NCBI RefSeq assembly: GCF_036711975.1
Contig: NC_091971.1
Span: forward strand, 5,897,501 to 5,961,500
Direction: 5' to 3'
DNA from: Onthophagus taurus
Lineage: Eukaryota > Arthropoda > Insecta > Coleoptera > Scarabaeidae
DNA: 64,000 nt
The notes below the pieces were generated by a model that was not told the DNA's origin, did not search any database, and worked only from the letters and a program-made list of their open reading frames with translations. The position numbers and the translations under genes were made by a program. Positions within the stretch are counted from its first letter, which is position 1. Each line of letters opens with the position of its first letter. Below are positions 35,611 to 48,900 of the stretch, in pieces.

Positions 35611-36673
35611 ATGGTGAACCTCCAACCTAAGAGAAGAAAGTCATGAAGCTTATAGCTGCAGCTAATCCAGAAGCAGAGAGATAAATTAATAAAGGTTCGG
35701 ATGAAAACCGGCCTGTTGGCAACACTGTAGCTGACGTTTTTGACACATTTTTATTATAACTCCAAAAACTCAAAAACTAAAAATGCTACGAAAAAATGTT
35801 ATGGGTGAAAATTGTTGGTAATGAACCTACAAAACATTATTCGCAAACGATTATAACCCAACTATGACATTTAGAAACCTAGAGGGTTTAAAATCCCCAA
35901 CATTTCAAATTTGAGGCATTTAACAACTCAAAAATTAAAAACTGTTCATGGAAATGATGTTAATAAAAATTCTTTATAATTAAGCGCAAAATCATTATCC
36001 ACGAATGATTTCTTTGTAACTATTTCGCATTTTTAGTTATAAAGCTTAAAATGTCAAAATCTCTAAATTGACAGATTTCCAGGTTTTTGACAGATTTTTA
36101 TTATAATTAAAAAACTAAAAATGCTAGGAGAAAATGTTTATACATTGAAGAAAAGGTTGTATATTGCATTAATAACATGATCACACCTCAAATGTAATAA
36201 TTATGCACGTTTTATCAAAAATTGTAACTTTGGTTGCATAATACTATGTTTTGTATCCGAATTATCGTTGAATCATATTCAAGTTATTAGTTAATAAATA
36301 AGATTAATAATGGTTTATTATTAGTATATTTTATATTAAAAATGTATAAAAATAATTTATTTTGAAACATAATGTAGGAATTCGTATAAATATAAGTTGT
36401 AAATTGTTATTTTTAGTAACTATCAGTATTAAATTCGAAGGACATCATTAAACTGACCCACATAAGAAAACGAGATCAGAGAATCTCAACTACTGAAAGG
36501 AGAGAAAAAGATGTGAAAAAGAAAAGGAGGGATGTTGTCCAGTTTGAAAAAGGTTGAATTAAAAATTGATCCACCCGCGCCTATCGAAATACACGCATCT
36601 TCTCAAACCCAAACGGACCAACGAACGAAAACCACCAGAGGCGAGCGAAAAATACAAATATTATTCACTATTC
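35611..36673. other. Degenerate repeats and upstream region of Zasp
   Basis: Contains two diverged copies, about 330 bases apart (near 35740 and 36075), of a sequence with TTTTTGACA...ACTAAAAATGCTA, including CTCAAAAACTAAA. A GC-richer segment from 36560 leads into the Zasp promoter. Confidence 0.5.
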
Positions 36674-36705
36674 TATAAATAAAGCGCGGCTTTTGCCCCA
36701 CTACC
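36674..36705 (+). promoter_or_regulatory. TATA box of the Zasp-like gene
   Basis: TATAAATA at 36674-36681 predicts transcription from about 36705 and a 5' UTR of about 225 bases, GC-richer than its surroundings, before the ATG at 36930. The initiator is not a clear TCAGT. Confidence 0.5.
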
Positions 36706-36929
36706 GCTTCGGACTTAACCGGCGAGTTACCGCGGACTCCTGCTCAATTTCAAACTTGGCTCATTTCAATACAAAGTCCCCGAGAGTGAAAAAGCGAGTA
36801 ACGAGAAAAGATCAACTCGTTTTCGACCACAACAACAAGAAAAAAGTTTCGAATAAACGTGGATTCTTAAGTGTTTATATTTTTTTGTAATATAATTTTA
36901 TTGTAAGAAAATAAGAAAAAGATATAGTT

Positions 36930-39900
36930 ATGGCTCAACTGGTTAATGTGTTATTAAATAAGGGCGAAGCGCCTAGTTTGGGGTTTAGAATTCAAGGTGG
37001 CAAGGATTTTGGTACACCTTTAATCATCCAAAAGGTAAGTTTTTATGGTTTAATAAAAAATTTAAATAAGAAACTTGGTGGTTAATTTTAATTTCATTCG
37101 CGCGGTTTTATTGGGGATTGCGAAATTTTTTTTACGAAGGGGGCGAAGTTATTTGGCGTGCGTTGCTTACATAAGCTGGACGAACTGGAACCCGAGATGC
37201 TTTAAAAATAAGTTGTGCAAAATCGCACGGTAAAAATAGAGTCTCGGTGGAGTTAGAGACGAGGCTACTTCTACTCTGCGGAACACGGATCTTTAAAAAA
37301 AATGACACCACTTTTATCCGGGACGTCTTAAAAACTATTTTTGCAAAAACAAATAATGAAGAAACAAAATTGAATTTAATAAACAATTTTATTAATAAAC
37401 ATTGAAGAAAAATGCATCATAAAAATTCTTTAGATAACATTTTTAAATGCACACGCAATTTATTATTTTTTTTACGGTTGAGTTAAAAAGAAAACAAGGT
37501 TAATTTTAATTTTAAATTGTTTATTATACGAACGGAATCTTCATGGTCATGATTGAAACTCGACGAAATTATTGCAAAAAGAATTTTGATGTTATCAAAT
37601 TAACCAATTAAAAAATCATATTCAATGCAAAGAAATTGCTTTGAAGTGCTTACACGCCGAAATTTCATTTTTAATTACTTCGTAGATATTAATTAATTGA
37701 TTGGAAGGAAAGAATTTATCAAATATCTAATGAAATTGTTATCAAAGTGAAATAAACAACTTCCAAATGTCGGCGTGTGGCTGTATTGGTTGATTCCGTT
37801 ACATCAAACACCAAAAGATAAGAGTTATCATGAAAATATTTATTAAAATATATTGAAATTAAATATTTAATTAAATTAAATTAGTAATTAATTAAACATA
37901 AACACTAATTAATCTTAAAAAATAATTTTATTATTAAATATTATTGTATTTTTGACAATTCTTCGCAATTATTTATTAATATTACAAATTTTATTAGTTT
38001 TTGTTATAAAAATTTGATATTTTTTGTGTTGGCAAAGCTTAAGGGGAAACATTTTTTTTAAGTTTGGCAACTGCGAAAAAAAGGATCGATTTTAACCTTG
38101 TTGATGGATAAAAATAAAAACGAAAGTGAAATTATTTAACTTATTCTTTGAAACTTTCCCTGAGATGATGCGGAATCATTATCGATGATGATTTATTTCA
38201 GTTTTTGAGTAAATCTTTGGTAATGCGAATGAGGTTATGGACTGCAATGAAGAAATACAAATAATGTGGTGTTTATGTTTTTAAATCGGTTGTAAGTGTT
38301 TAAGTTTTATATAAAACAAGCTATCCTTTAAAAGTTATGTTTTACGAATGAGTTATGAAGCAATTTTCAGCAAATAATAAGTGAGGTTATGTGAAACTGC
38401 CAATCAAAAATAAGACCATAATTAAGTTATGTGTATAATTAAGCTTACGATAAGTTACAACTACTATGAGGGTAATTTATAAGCTAAACCTTTTTAAACA
38501 TAAATTTTTAACATGAAATAAATATTTTTGCCTAATAAACATCAATTTATTAGTTAAAATATTTGTTTTTGAGGGGTTGGTAATAGGCAACAAACGTCAA
38601 TATAGAGATAACCTCACTTAAATACACAACAGGAAGAAATGTCAAAATCGAATCTAATAGATATTATAACTATACCAGGAATTTTATATAATTCGCAATA
38701 TATGAATGCAATAACTATAATTACGAATCTACTATGCACTACCCACATAAAATGCAACATAGCGTAATAGTACAGGTATTGGGTACTTTTGCAAAGGACC
38801 AGTTTTGCTTGGAAAAGGTGATGTCCTTATGATAACTCTGAGTTTTTCGTCTTAAGAGACGCACGGCTAAACCCGAATGTTTCTAGGTCTAGTGTTAGTT
38901 CTAGTTTTAATTGTTATTTAGCGTTAGATTGTGGTATATTTTTATTGAACAAAAAATAGAACTAACAGTAGACCTAGAACCAGAAAAATTCCGGTTTTGC
39001 CGTAAACAATTTCACTAAAGGTATTAAATTATTTATACAAAATAATTACTTGCTATATCAAATGATGTATAAATTAAAGAGTTATCACTATATTTTATTT
39101 AATTTTAAAATAGGTGAGAAAAACACCCATAACCATTTCTATTTACACGATAAATATTAACTTTCCAAGATGAAGATGAAACGTTTAGAACGGTTTCAAA
39201 GATAAGAATCCTCATCCGTTCGACAAGATCTCTCTTTAAAATTCATAGTTTTATTTATCTAAAATCTTTTAAAGATGAATTTTAAAATTCATATTTCGAT
39301 TAAAAAATTAAATTAAATGATATAAATATTCGTTTTGTATGTATTAAGAAATGGACGAGCGAAAAATATTTCTTTTTTGCTTTATTTAGCGTCTACTAAG
39401 AGAAGAATTCATTAAGATTCGTTGACACATAACACACTCACACACGCTTCATCATCAATTCAAGAGAACCTAACGGATGATCCCCGAGCATCTTCTTCAT
39501 CTGAGTCTTAGTATCAGGTGACTCACGGTTTCTTCTTCTCAATGGTTTCATATGAAGAAAGAAGACCCGATCCTACCGGGAATCGTTCACGTGCCATAAA
39601 CAGGCACGTTCCTCTTTCGTCGTTCATTTCTTAACAAAGAAAAACCTTCTAAAAGAGTGTGTCATCGTTGAGTATTAATTAAAGATAATCTTCTTAAAAA
39701 TTTTATTCCTAAAACAAATAAAACAAAAAATTTATGACGATTTTCCCCAACAAAGAAAAAGATTAACTTTTAAAGAATTTTTTTTTAAAACTAATTCATT
39801 TCGGTGACTCATTTTTTTTGTCGATTTGTTCTATTAACCGAGAAAGAATGTCCAAACACTTAAAAACAAACCAAAACATCGGTCAGCGAATTTTACTAGT

Positions 39901-42900
39901 AAATACCGAGAAAATACGGTCAAGAAACCCGAACCCGATAAGTTTCTAGAATTTAAAAGCGGTCTTGAGTCACGTTTCAAAAGAGAATCCGTGTCCTTTT
40001 TACGTTTATACTTATTGGAAATATTTTTTTTTAACGTTAAGGTTACGATAATATTTGAAGAATAATTTCCTTTGGCCCGATCGTAAAGTTAAATCGCTTT
40101 AAATGAGTCAAGGACCTTTTCAAGAAGATTGAAACTGTATAGTGGTGGTAGTAATCGTTTACGATTACGCTTTGATGGTTTTGTGGTTGGTTAATCAAGT
40201 ACGAACAAGAACTAAACCACTAATTTTATTTTATTTTGTTATCATTTAACATGATTTAATGTAAAAATTAAAAAAAAAGTTTTTACTGGAATTACAGCTT
40301 TTCATGGAAAAGGTTATTGTTGCTAAATAATTAATAAAATTAATTTATTTCTATCAGCTTATGAGATTACTAAGTGTCATATTTGTTTTTGTTGACTGAA
40401 AGAAATTTGTGATTGCATAAGAACTCTTGTTCCACTTTCTCCGAAGAATTCGAGAAATTTAACTCTGATTCATCTCATTTCACTATTAAATCGTCAAGAA
40501 CTTACTCAATGCCAACCCAACCCAACCCATCATTAAGCTATTTATAAAAAAAATTTTTTACCTACAACTTCTGTTTATTTTAGAAGCGGGGTATAAATCA
40601 TTCCTTATCTTATAACCTCCATTAAATTTACTCAAGTGGATAAAAGTACGGGTTTTTATTTCTTATGGATTAATCACGTAATGGATAAAACAATTTCTTC
40701 TTTGTTTAAGGTTTCATAAAATCATTGAACAATATAATGATAAACAAATTTCAATATTTCGCGTTAAGGTAAAATAAAACTCTCGTTCTCTTTACAACAA
40801 GGTTTCATAAAATGACAATGAAACGTTATCGCGTGATATACGTTGTTACACGTGCACCACATTTCTTAATGGGTTGGTGATATAGATTATAGGTTCATTT
40901 TAACAATAGCCACAAAGACAAAACCTTTGTTTATTTCCAGGCCATTTCCGTTTTGTGTTTTTTTAAGAATTTGTTTTTTTAAAACACCAAAAAAAGAAAG
41001 GTATTGAATAAAACATTAGGAACATCTCAGTAATCTTTGTAAATAAAGAAAGTTGTATAATTTAGAAAGTTTTTCGGTATGTTTTGGCAATTACACAAGT
41101 TATTATTATTACTCTAAAATTTTTTGGCTTGAAGCCATTTTGAGAAATTCAAAAACTAAATTTTCTTTTGTAACCTTTTTGTAGTTTTGAATCAACTTTA
41201 TAGACACCAGCTTCTTCTTCTTCGTTAACCTCGCATAATCCAAGCAGGAACGGGTCTGGACTAAGTATGCTATTAATAATTACACGGGTGCAGACAAGAG
41301 CCGTGTGCACTGACGACGGACATTGCGGATTTTGCGTCGCGACGTCTTAAATAACAAGAAAATAATTAAATCCCATTATTTATTTGATTTATTTTCAATT
41401 TAGATGAAATTTTTAACTTTTTATTCTTTTCTTATTTCCATTGAAAGTGAAAAGGTCAACAGTATCGAGCAAGGAAATCAAGAAATTCTCTCTTAAACTT
41501 CTTCTTAAAGAGGCGATGTATTTTTTTAAAGAGAAGAAACGCGCCGCATCCGTGCTCAGAGACGCAGGATATCCGTCAGACAATAATCTCCTTTATTAGC
41601 GGATTGCGATGAGGACGATATCCTTGTCCGATGCTTGGTGCTGTGGCGAGTTCTTGAAAGAAAAAAAAGCAGCGATTCTAAAACTTCCAACTTTATAGAA
41701 ACGTTTATGAATCGCCGCATTTAATTTGTTTTGATAATATTAAAATTGTATTTTATTCAGAAATTGTTGAAATAAACAAAAAATTTAACCAAATTTTTAA
41801 TGAAGCCTCTTGAAAAAGTGGATTCTGCAAGGTTTTTGTTTGGAATCGCTGTATTACCGGTCGACATTAACCCAAGTACCTTGGGAATGCTGGAAGATTT
41901 ATCGAGCACAGACACGGGAGGACGTCCTTCCCCCGGAGTTTGGCCCCCTTGTTCTACAACAATGACCGTCGCCAATTACCGTACCCAAAAGATACTGAGA
42001 AGTTGATAAATGACCATACATTTTCATTACATATATTTCTTCTTTTATTTTTAACAAAACAATTATTAAATGGAATAACAAGGTTTATTAATTTTTTCTT
42101 TTTTTGCTTAATTAAGATTGGAGAATTTAAACTCAACCTGCTTTTTTGATGACATTTTAATTAAATTGTTTTATTTTAATTAATACATATATCAACTTAG
42201 GTTGGGTTGGTTTTTGTAACAATAAATTTTTTTAAATCTCTAGAAAAGAGCTCAAAGAGTTAATTTTCCTCACTGTAACTTTATGAAAATGTAAAAATAA
42301 GAGAATTTAAAGTAAACAGGAAAATTTTCGATTCTTAAAACCTCTAAGTTTATTCACTATATCTAAAAGATAAAACATTTTTTTCAAGCGATAATCAAAC
42401 AACATAAATCCTATATCCGTTTTACAAACACACCCAATTTAAATATAAAATTTACGTTTACAGTTACGTTAACGTTTTCAATTTAGATTTTGTAAATCGT
42501 CAGAAAAAACTATTGCGTCATTTCGATCGTCATCGCAAGACTTTTTTTGCGTAACAATCTGTATCGAAGATGTGCCAAGAAGAACGGACGCTGTTTTTTG
42601 GCACCGAAAACTATTTCGATGTTGGTATTTTAAAATTCGCCGTCGTCTCAAATGACACTCGCCAACACCAATCTTCTTCGCACTTTTATCCGGACTTTTT
42701 TTTACTTTTATTGAATTCTTTTTATTTTTTCTTTGGAGGGGAAAGAGTTTTGGGACGTCGACGATTAACGTTGCAAATCGCGCAAGAGAAGCAGTCGTCC
42801 GTAGAGAGGTAATTCTTCTTTTTCGTTTCGCCCACCGACGTAAACAAAATTCCTTTAGCTCTGTGTGGAGATGGGCTAAAAATAAGCTTTTATAAAATGT

Positions 42901-45900
42901 AAACCGTTTTTTAAAGCGATCTTTAAAAAAGAAGTAATATTCAATCATTTTTTAATAATAAAGAAAGCCGTTTTTAATTTATTACACTATAAAGTCAAAA
43001 AATAATCTTAAAATGTTTATCGGTACTTTTAGGGTGCATTCTAAATTGTATGTTAGTAAAATTTACAGTTGGCATCACTGCGCTTTTATGTATATAATCG
43101 TCTAATAATTGTAACGAATGGTTTTAGTAACAGATAAGTACTTCAGACTTCTTAACTAACATTCTGTTCGTTGATGAACCTCGTTTTACTAGAAATGTGT
43201 AATAATCATGTGTGATCTGACGAGAATCCTCGAGTTTTAGCTGTTATTTAGCGACACGTTGTTGTATATTTTTATTGAACCAAAACTAGAACTAACACTA
43301 GACCTAAAACTAGAAACATTCGGGTTTAGCCGCACATCTCTAAAGACGGCTAAACCCGAATGATTCTAGTTCTAGGTATAGTGTTACTTCTAGTTTTACA
43401 CTTGCACTGTCACTAGAACTAACATTAGATCTAGAACTAGAATCATTTGGGTTTAGCCATACGTCTCTTAAGACGGCTAAACCCGAATGATTCTAGTTCT
43501 TGGTCTAGTACTGTACAGGAATTAAAATTAGAACTAACACTGGACCTAGAACTAGTAAGTTGTTTCTAATTCTAGGTCTAGTGTTAGTTCTAGTTTTATT
43601 CTAGCACTGTTACTATGTAGAACTAACATTAGACCTAGAGCTAGAATCATTTGGGTTTAGCCATACGTCTCTTAAGACGGCTAAACCCCAATGTTTCTAG
43701 TTCTAGTGTTAGTTCTAGTTTAATGTTGTATATTTTTCATTGAGTTAAAACTAAAACAAGAAATCTCTTAAGACGGCTAAACCCGAAACTTTCTAGTTCT
43801 AGGTTTAGTATTAGTTCTAGTTTTAGCTATTATTCAGCGTCACGTTTTTGTATTTTTTTTTATTAATCTAAAACTAGATCTAGAATTAGAAACATTCGGG
43901 TTTAGCCGTCTTAAGAGACGAACGCCTAAATACTGAAAGGTTAAAACAAATATTTTTATATAATATACATTGTGATGATTTATAATACAAAAATTAATTA
44001 TAAATTTTTTTTTTTTGTTATAAAAATAATAATATTAAATAAGACTTTTATTTATTTTTCTAACTTGATGTAACTTTTCACGCAACGCAGATATTTCTGG
44101 CGTGTTTAACACTTTGGGCGGAGCGGTTGTTGGCACAATTTTCGGAACTTTACAATTTCGAGATTGTTCTACGAATTCCTTTACGCTATCGATAAATTGA
44201 GATCGTTTCTTTTTCTCCTCCAAAATAACTGTTTTCTTATCTTCGAGATCTTCGCGCATCTGTATTTTCATCAACTTCAATCGTTCTTGTAACTCGGCCA
44301 AAGACATTTCGCATAATAAACCCAAATTTGGGCAATCCGTCGGATCGAACTCTTCTTTAACTTGTGCCATCTTAAGTTGATGCAAAACTCTAATGTCTTG
44401 AATGGCACTAATTTTTTTTTGCAACTCCTCTTCGCGTTTTTTTTGTAAATCTTCTTTGACTATTTTTGCTTCGTAGTCCATTAAACGAACTGTAGCTTGT
44501 TTTTCGTTGATTACTTTTTCAGTCGCTTCTTTGGCCGCTTTTTCGATGTTTTGCGATTTTTCAACGAGTTGTTTTATTTTTTCTTGTTCGTCAAGTCTCC
44601 ATTTTAATAATTCTTGAATTAATTCTAATCGTTCTTTTTTGAATTGTTCCATTTTCTCTTGATTTATTTGTATAATCTTTTTTTTAGCTAAAACGGCTTC
44701 TTCGAATGTTAATAAACCTTCGAGATGTTTTCTTTCGACATCTTGAAGATTTTGTTGTTCTCTTTCTTTGCGAATTTCTTCCTCGATAGCTTCGATATTA
44801 AAATCTGTAGAACCACCGTTTAACAAATCGTTTAATTTTTTTAATTCGACTTCTTTCTCTTTGGCTAAATAAGCAGCCTCTCTTAATAAAGTTGTTGTTG
44901 TCTTTTTTATTTTGACTTCATTAAATTTTGGGATTGGTTTAACGGGGATTGGTTTTCTGCTAATTTTTTCTTCTTCAAAAATTTTTGGTTTGTATTGAGC
45001 TACTTTTAATGGACAATTTTTAGCTTCTTCATATAACTTTAAAGCATCCTCCCAATTTTTATCTTTAGCTTCATTTATTTTAAGCAATGTTTTCTTCGAA
45101 GGGAAATAAGTTGATATTGGAATTCGTGTTGGTGTTAATTTATAATCTAATTGTTTTGGAACGTTTTCAGGAACTTCCACAGATTTCTTTACAACATTAA
45201 ATTTAGTATGAACCTTTTTGGTTTCTATTGGATAAACCGGCCTTCGCTTCTTGTAATAATCAAAAATGTTATCATAAAAATCTTGAAGCAATTCGTTTTT
45301 GTGCATTAAAGGTCTTACAATATTTTCCAAAACATATTGGTGGTCAAAATACGTACAACCAATTTTCGCAATAAAAATTGAATTTTCTTCATAAAAGAAA
45401 AACTCGATCGTTTTGTAAGCAAACGAATTATTCATCGCTTTAAAAATCTTTTTGATATCCTCAACGTTTTTTCTGTACAAAAAGAAAATTATCAGCGCAA
45501 TACACACTTTTAACGGCCAATCGTTAGCTTTTTTTAATTCGTATTCTACGCATATCTTTTCCGATATATCATCAAGGAAGCTTTTGTGTTTCGATAATAA
45601 TAGGAAAAACTTTACAACATCTTCGGAGATTTCTTTCTGCGTATTCAGAGCTTCTAAAAACTCCGTGGGCGTTTGACATTTTACTTGATCGTAATCTTTT
45701 AATAATTTTATCGTCGATGTTATTAGTTTTAAATTCAAAGTTAACGAAGTTGACATTTTGATAAATAGATAAATAAAACTTATTGTCAAAAAATATGTTC
45801 AAAATAAAGCGACATTAAATAAATATATGATCAAAAGGAACGATTTTACCTGGATTTGATATACATGTCCTTCTTTATAAATTATCTTATATTCAATAAA

Positions 45901-48900
45901 ATAATGATTTGTAAAATTATCAATTTATATTTATTTTAAAGGTAAATTATGGATCCCCAGCTGAAAAAGCAGGTCTTCAAGCCGGCGATTCAGTGATAAA
46001 AATCAACAACGTAGACGTATTCAGCATGCGCCACAAAGATGCACAAGATGTCATCATTAGAGCTGGACCAGCTTTCGAAATCACCGTCCAAAGGTAACCT
46101 TCTACCCAGCTTTTTTTGAATCCGTTCCAATAAATTCCTTCATTCGTCCAATTTGATTGGTTAAGTTTCAATGACGCTATTTGTATTCGATTTTTAGAGG
46201 TGGATCCACTTGGAAACCAAGCGTAATTCCGACCACACCGAGTGTACCCAAACCACAACCAGCTAGCAATAATTATTCTCCGGTTACCAAAACTTCTTTA
46301 GCAGCTAATCCCCAATCTTCAATCGGTGCTATTGGAACTGGTCATAACGTTTCCGCAAAACCATTTAATTCACAAGTAAATTAATTAATTGAGATTTTTA
46401 CTTAATATTTTTAAGTTACATTTTTTTTAGGTAAATGGAACCGTAAATGGTGGTCCAAAATTTGTCAATAAACAATATAACACACCTTTGGGGCTTTATT
46501 CGGAACAAAGTATCGCGGAAACTTTATCAGCACAAGCGGAGGTTTTATCAACTGGTGTTTTAGGGTAACATTTTTTTCTTTTAATCTCAATTATAATTTT
46601 AATAATCAATTTTATAGAGTTAACTTCAAAAAGAACGAGAAAAATTACGATGCCTCAAACAGCGAAGTGTTTCGGATGGTTCAAGAAGCCGACAAAGAAC
46701 CTAAACAACAAGAATCAGGTAGATATTAAAAAAGATTTCATAATTTTATACATATTTGAAACTTTTCGATTATTATTTGGTGATATATGCAGTTTTTAAG
46801 ATTTCTTGGGGCTAAGATTTCAATGAGTCTTTAAATTAGAATTGTTTATATTCGTAAAGGTAAATTGTGCCAAACGATTTTTTTTTGTAACGTTCGGGTT
46901 TATTTAAATTGGCACAAAACCTTCTTCCCAAAATTCTCTTTGTAAAACTTTAAAACAAACCGGATTTAAGCTACAGCTTGGTAAATTTATTTTGGCCGAT
47001 CAGCATTAATTACCCACACATTAATGTTTATGGAAGCTTGAATTAATAAGTTCATAACAATGATGTTTATGGAAATTAATTCTTGAGATAGCGATTCGAC
47101 CAAGATAGATTTGCCATTGATTAAATTAAATGTTTTAAATCTTAAAAACCGCAAAAACATTTTCTTTTGTCATTAATCATACAAATTTAACACGATCATC
47201 AACATCGAAATTTCTTGGGATATTCACACAGAACCGGACTCAGGTGTTGTCACAGCTCCGTTATCGAGCGTAGTCGGTCTAAGACATGTTACAGCACCAG
47301 AAACGAAACCGACGCCTCCAACACCTCAATTACCACCTGGACAAAATATTTGTGCAGAATGCGAACGTTTGGTAACGTAAGTATCGAGATGTCAGCGCTT
47401 TTTCAGTTTTTTTTTAATAGGGCGGCCAATTTTTGGAATGAATGGTATTTGACTACAAAAATCGAAACGAATTTATTAATTTAATTTGAATAAAAACGAA
47501 TTATTTGATTTTGGTTTCTTTCTTTTTTCTTTTTTTCATGAACAAAAATAAATGATTCAGTAAGTCGTCAATCGTATTACGCTAGTCTTTCGCACGCTAT
47601 CGGAGGTTTTCCGGTTACACCAAGATCTGTAACGCCAATCAGTGAAAGATCTTGCAGCAGACAAGGTTTGGAAAATAATCCTACAACTACTTCTGCTACT
47701 AGTACAACAACAGGTGCTAACGTTGCGACAGATCAAAGTATGACTGTTTGCAGTGAATGCGCCCGATTGATCGTGTAAGAAACTGTTTAATTGATAACTT
47801 TTTTGGTGTCACTTCTTTTTCTTTTTTAGAAAAAAAAAACATCTTTTGAGTTAGATGAATGTCTTCTTACAGCTTTTTTTTTAATAATTTAAATGTCAGC
47901 ACGACCAGTACTTATATCTACCTGTTTTTTTGATGCTGGTTAAAAAAAAGAAATGAAAATCTTTATGAAAACCCTTAAAAATTACGAACTGCACGATTAT
48001 TTATTATGTCTTGCGTTTATTTTCAATCTGTCTCGTTTCGTTTCTTTCTAGTCTGAATGTTATTGATGTTGTTTACTTTTTTTAATTATCCATTTTGAGC
48101 AAACGTTTTTATCGGTTTCTTTTTAATTCTTTCTGGTATTTAACAATTGGATTTCGCAGCAGGAAACTTCCTGTCTCCGTTCAAATTTAATCTTAGCAAT
48201 TTATCTGCAACTCACTCAATGATTAATGATTGAAAAACGACGGAGCTCGAGTTGAATCGGTGGAGGCGTTTGCTCATTTCATAAATTGTAACAATATTGC
48301 ACTTATTTAACAATTCGCTTTAATTGAAAATAATTTGCAGCGGAGTTTTCGTACGGATCAAGGACAAAAATCTCCACGTGGAATGTTTTAAATGTGCCAC
48401 GTGTGGGACTTCACTTAAAAATGTTGGGTAAGGATTTTGCTTTTCATTTAAAAATAATTTTTATAACATAATTTGTTTTAGGTATTACAATATAAATAAT
48501 AAGTTATATTGTGATGTTCATGCTAAATTGGCTGCAAGAAGTAATCCTCCAAGTCAAAATGAAGTTCCTGTTACAATTAAACCGTAAGTTTTTATTTAAA
48601 TTTAATTTGCAAACTAATAATTAATTTAAATTAACTTCACATTTACTGCATACAAAGTATTTAAATAATATTGTTAAACTTCAGGAGAATATTAAAAATC
48701 CTAAATCAAACTTTTTTACACTTATTATCTCATTTTTCTACAATTAAAAAGAAAATTTGTTATCAAAATTATTTTAATATTACCAAATGACTAATGTTGT
48801 TTTATTCAGATCTTAAGCTCTAAACTTCCAAGGATGTTCAAGTACATAAGGATGGTACTTGTCGCAGTTCTTCTTAAAAAAATCTTGAAGAAATGCACAC

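Larger units (their letters stand above)
37035..45941 (+). other. Zasp intron 1 (8.9 kb) with nested gene and repeats
   Basis: Holds CFAP99 on the opposite strand, two palindromic-repeat loci, and GC-richer islands near 39470-39620, 41210-41350 and 41480-41640 that could be enhancers or alternative promoters. One island contains ACGTGCC/GGCACGT as a hairpin; another has TGCGTCGCGACGTC. No further coding exon could be supported. Confidence 0.5.

Noticed and set aside
41757-42149. Overlapping open frames on both strands in Zasp intron 1
   Set aside because: Short, in conflicting frames, no domain and no splice support; the GC-richer sequence alone accounts for them.
42478-42948. 156-codon open frame on the - strand in Zasp intron 1
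   Set aside because: Basic low-complexity translation with no recognised family; the opposite strand is equally open. A lineage-specific gene cannot be excluded.
47232-47774. Use of both LIM1 alternative exons in series through the TAAG-shifted acceptor
   Set aside because: The shifted acceptor would keep frame, but the protein would have two unpaired Cys-x2-Cys knuckles before one second half; exclusive use is simpler.
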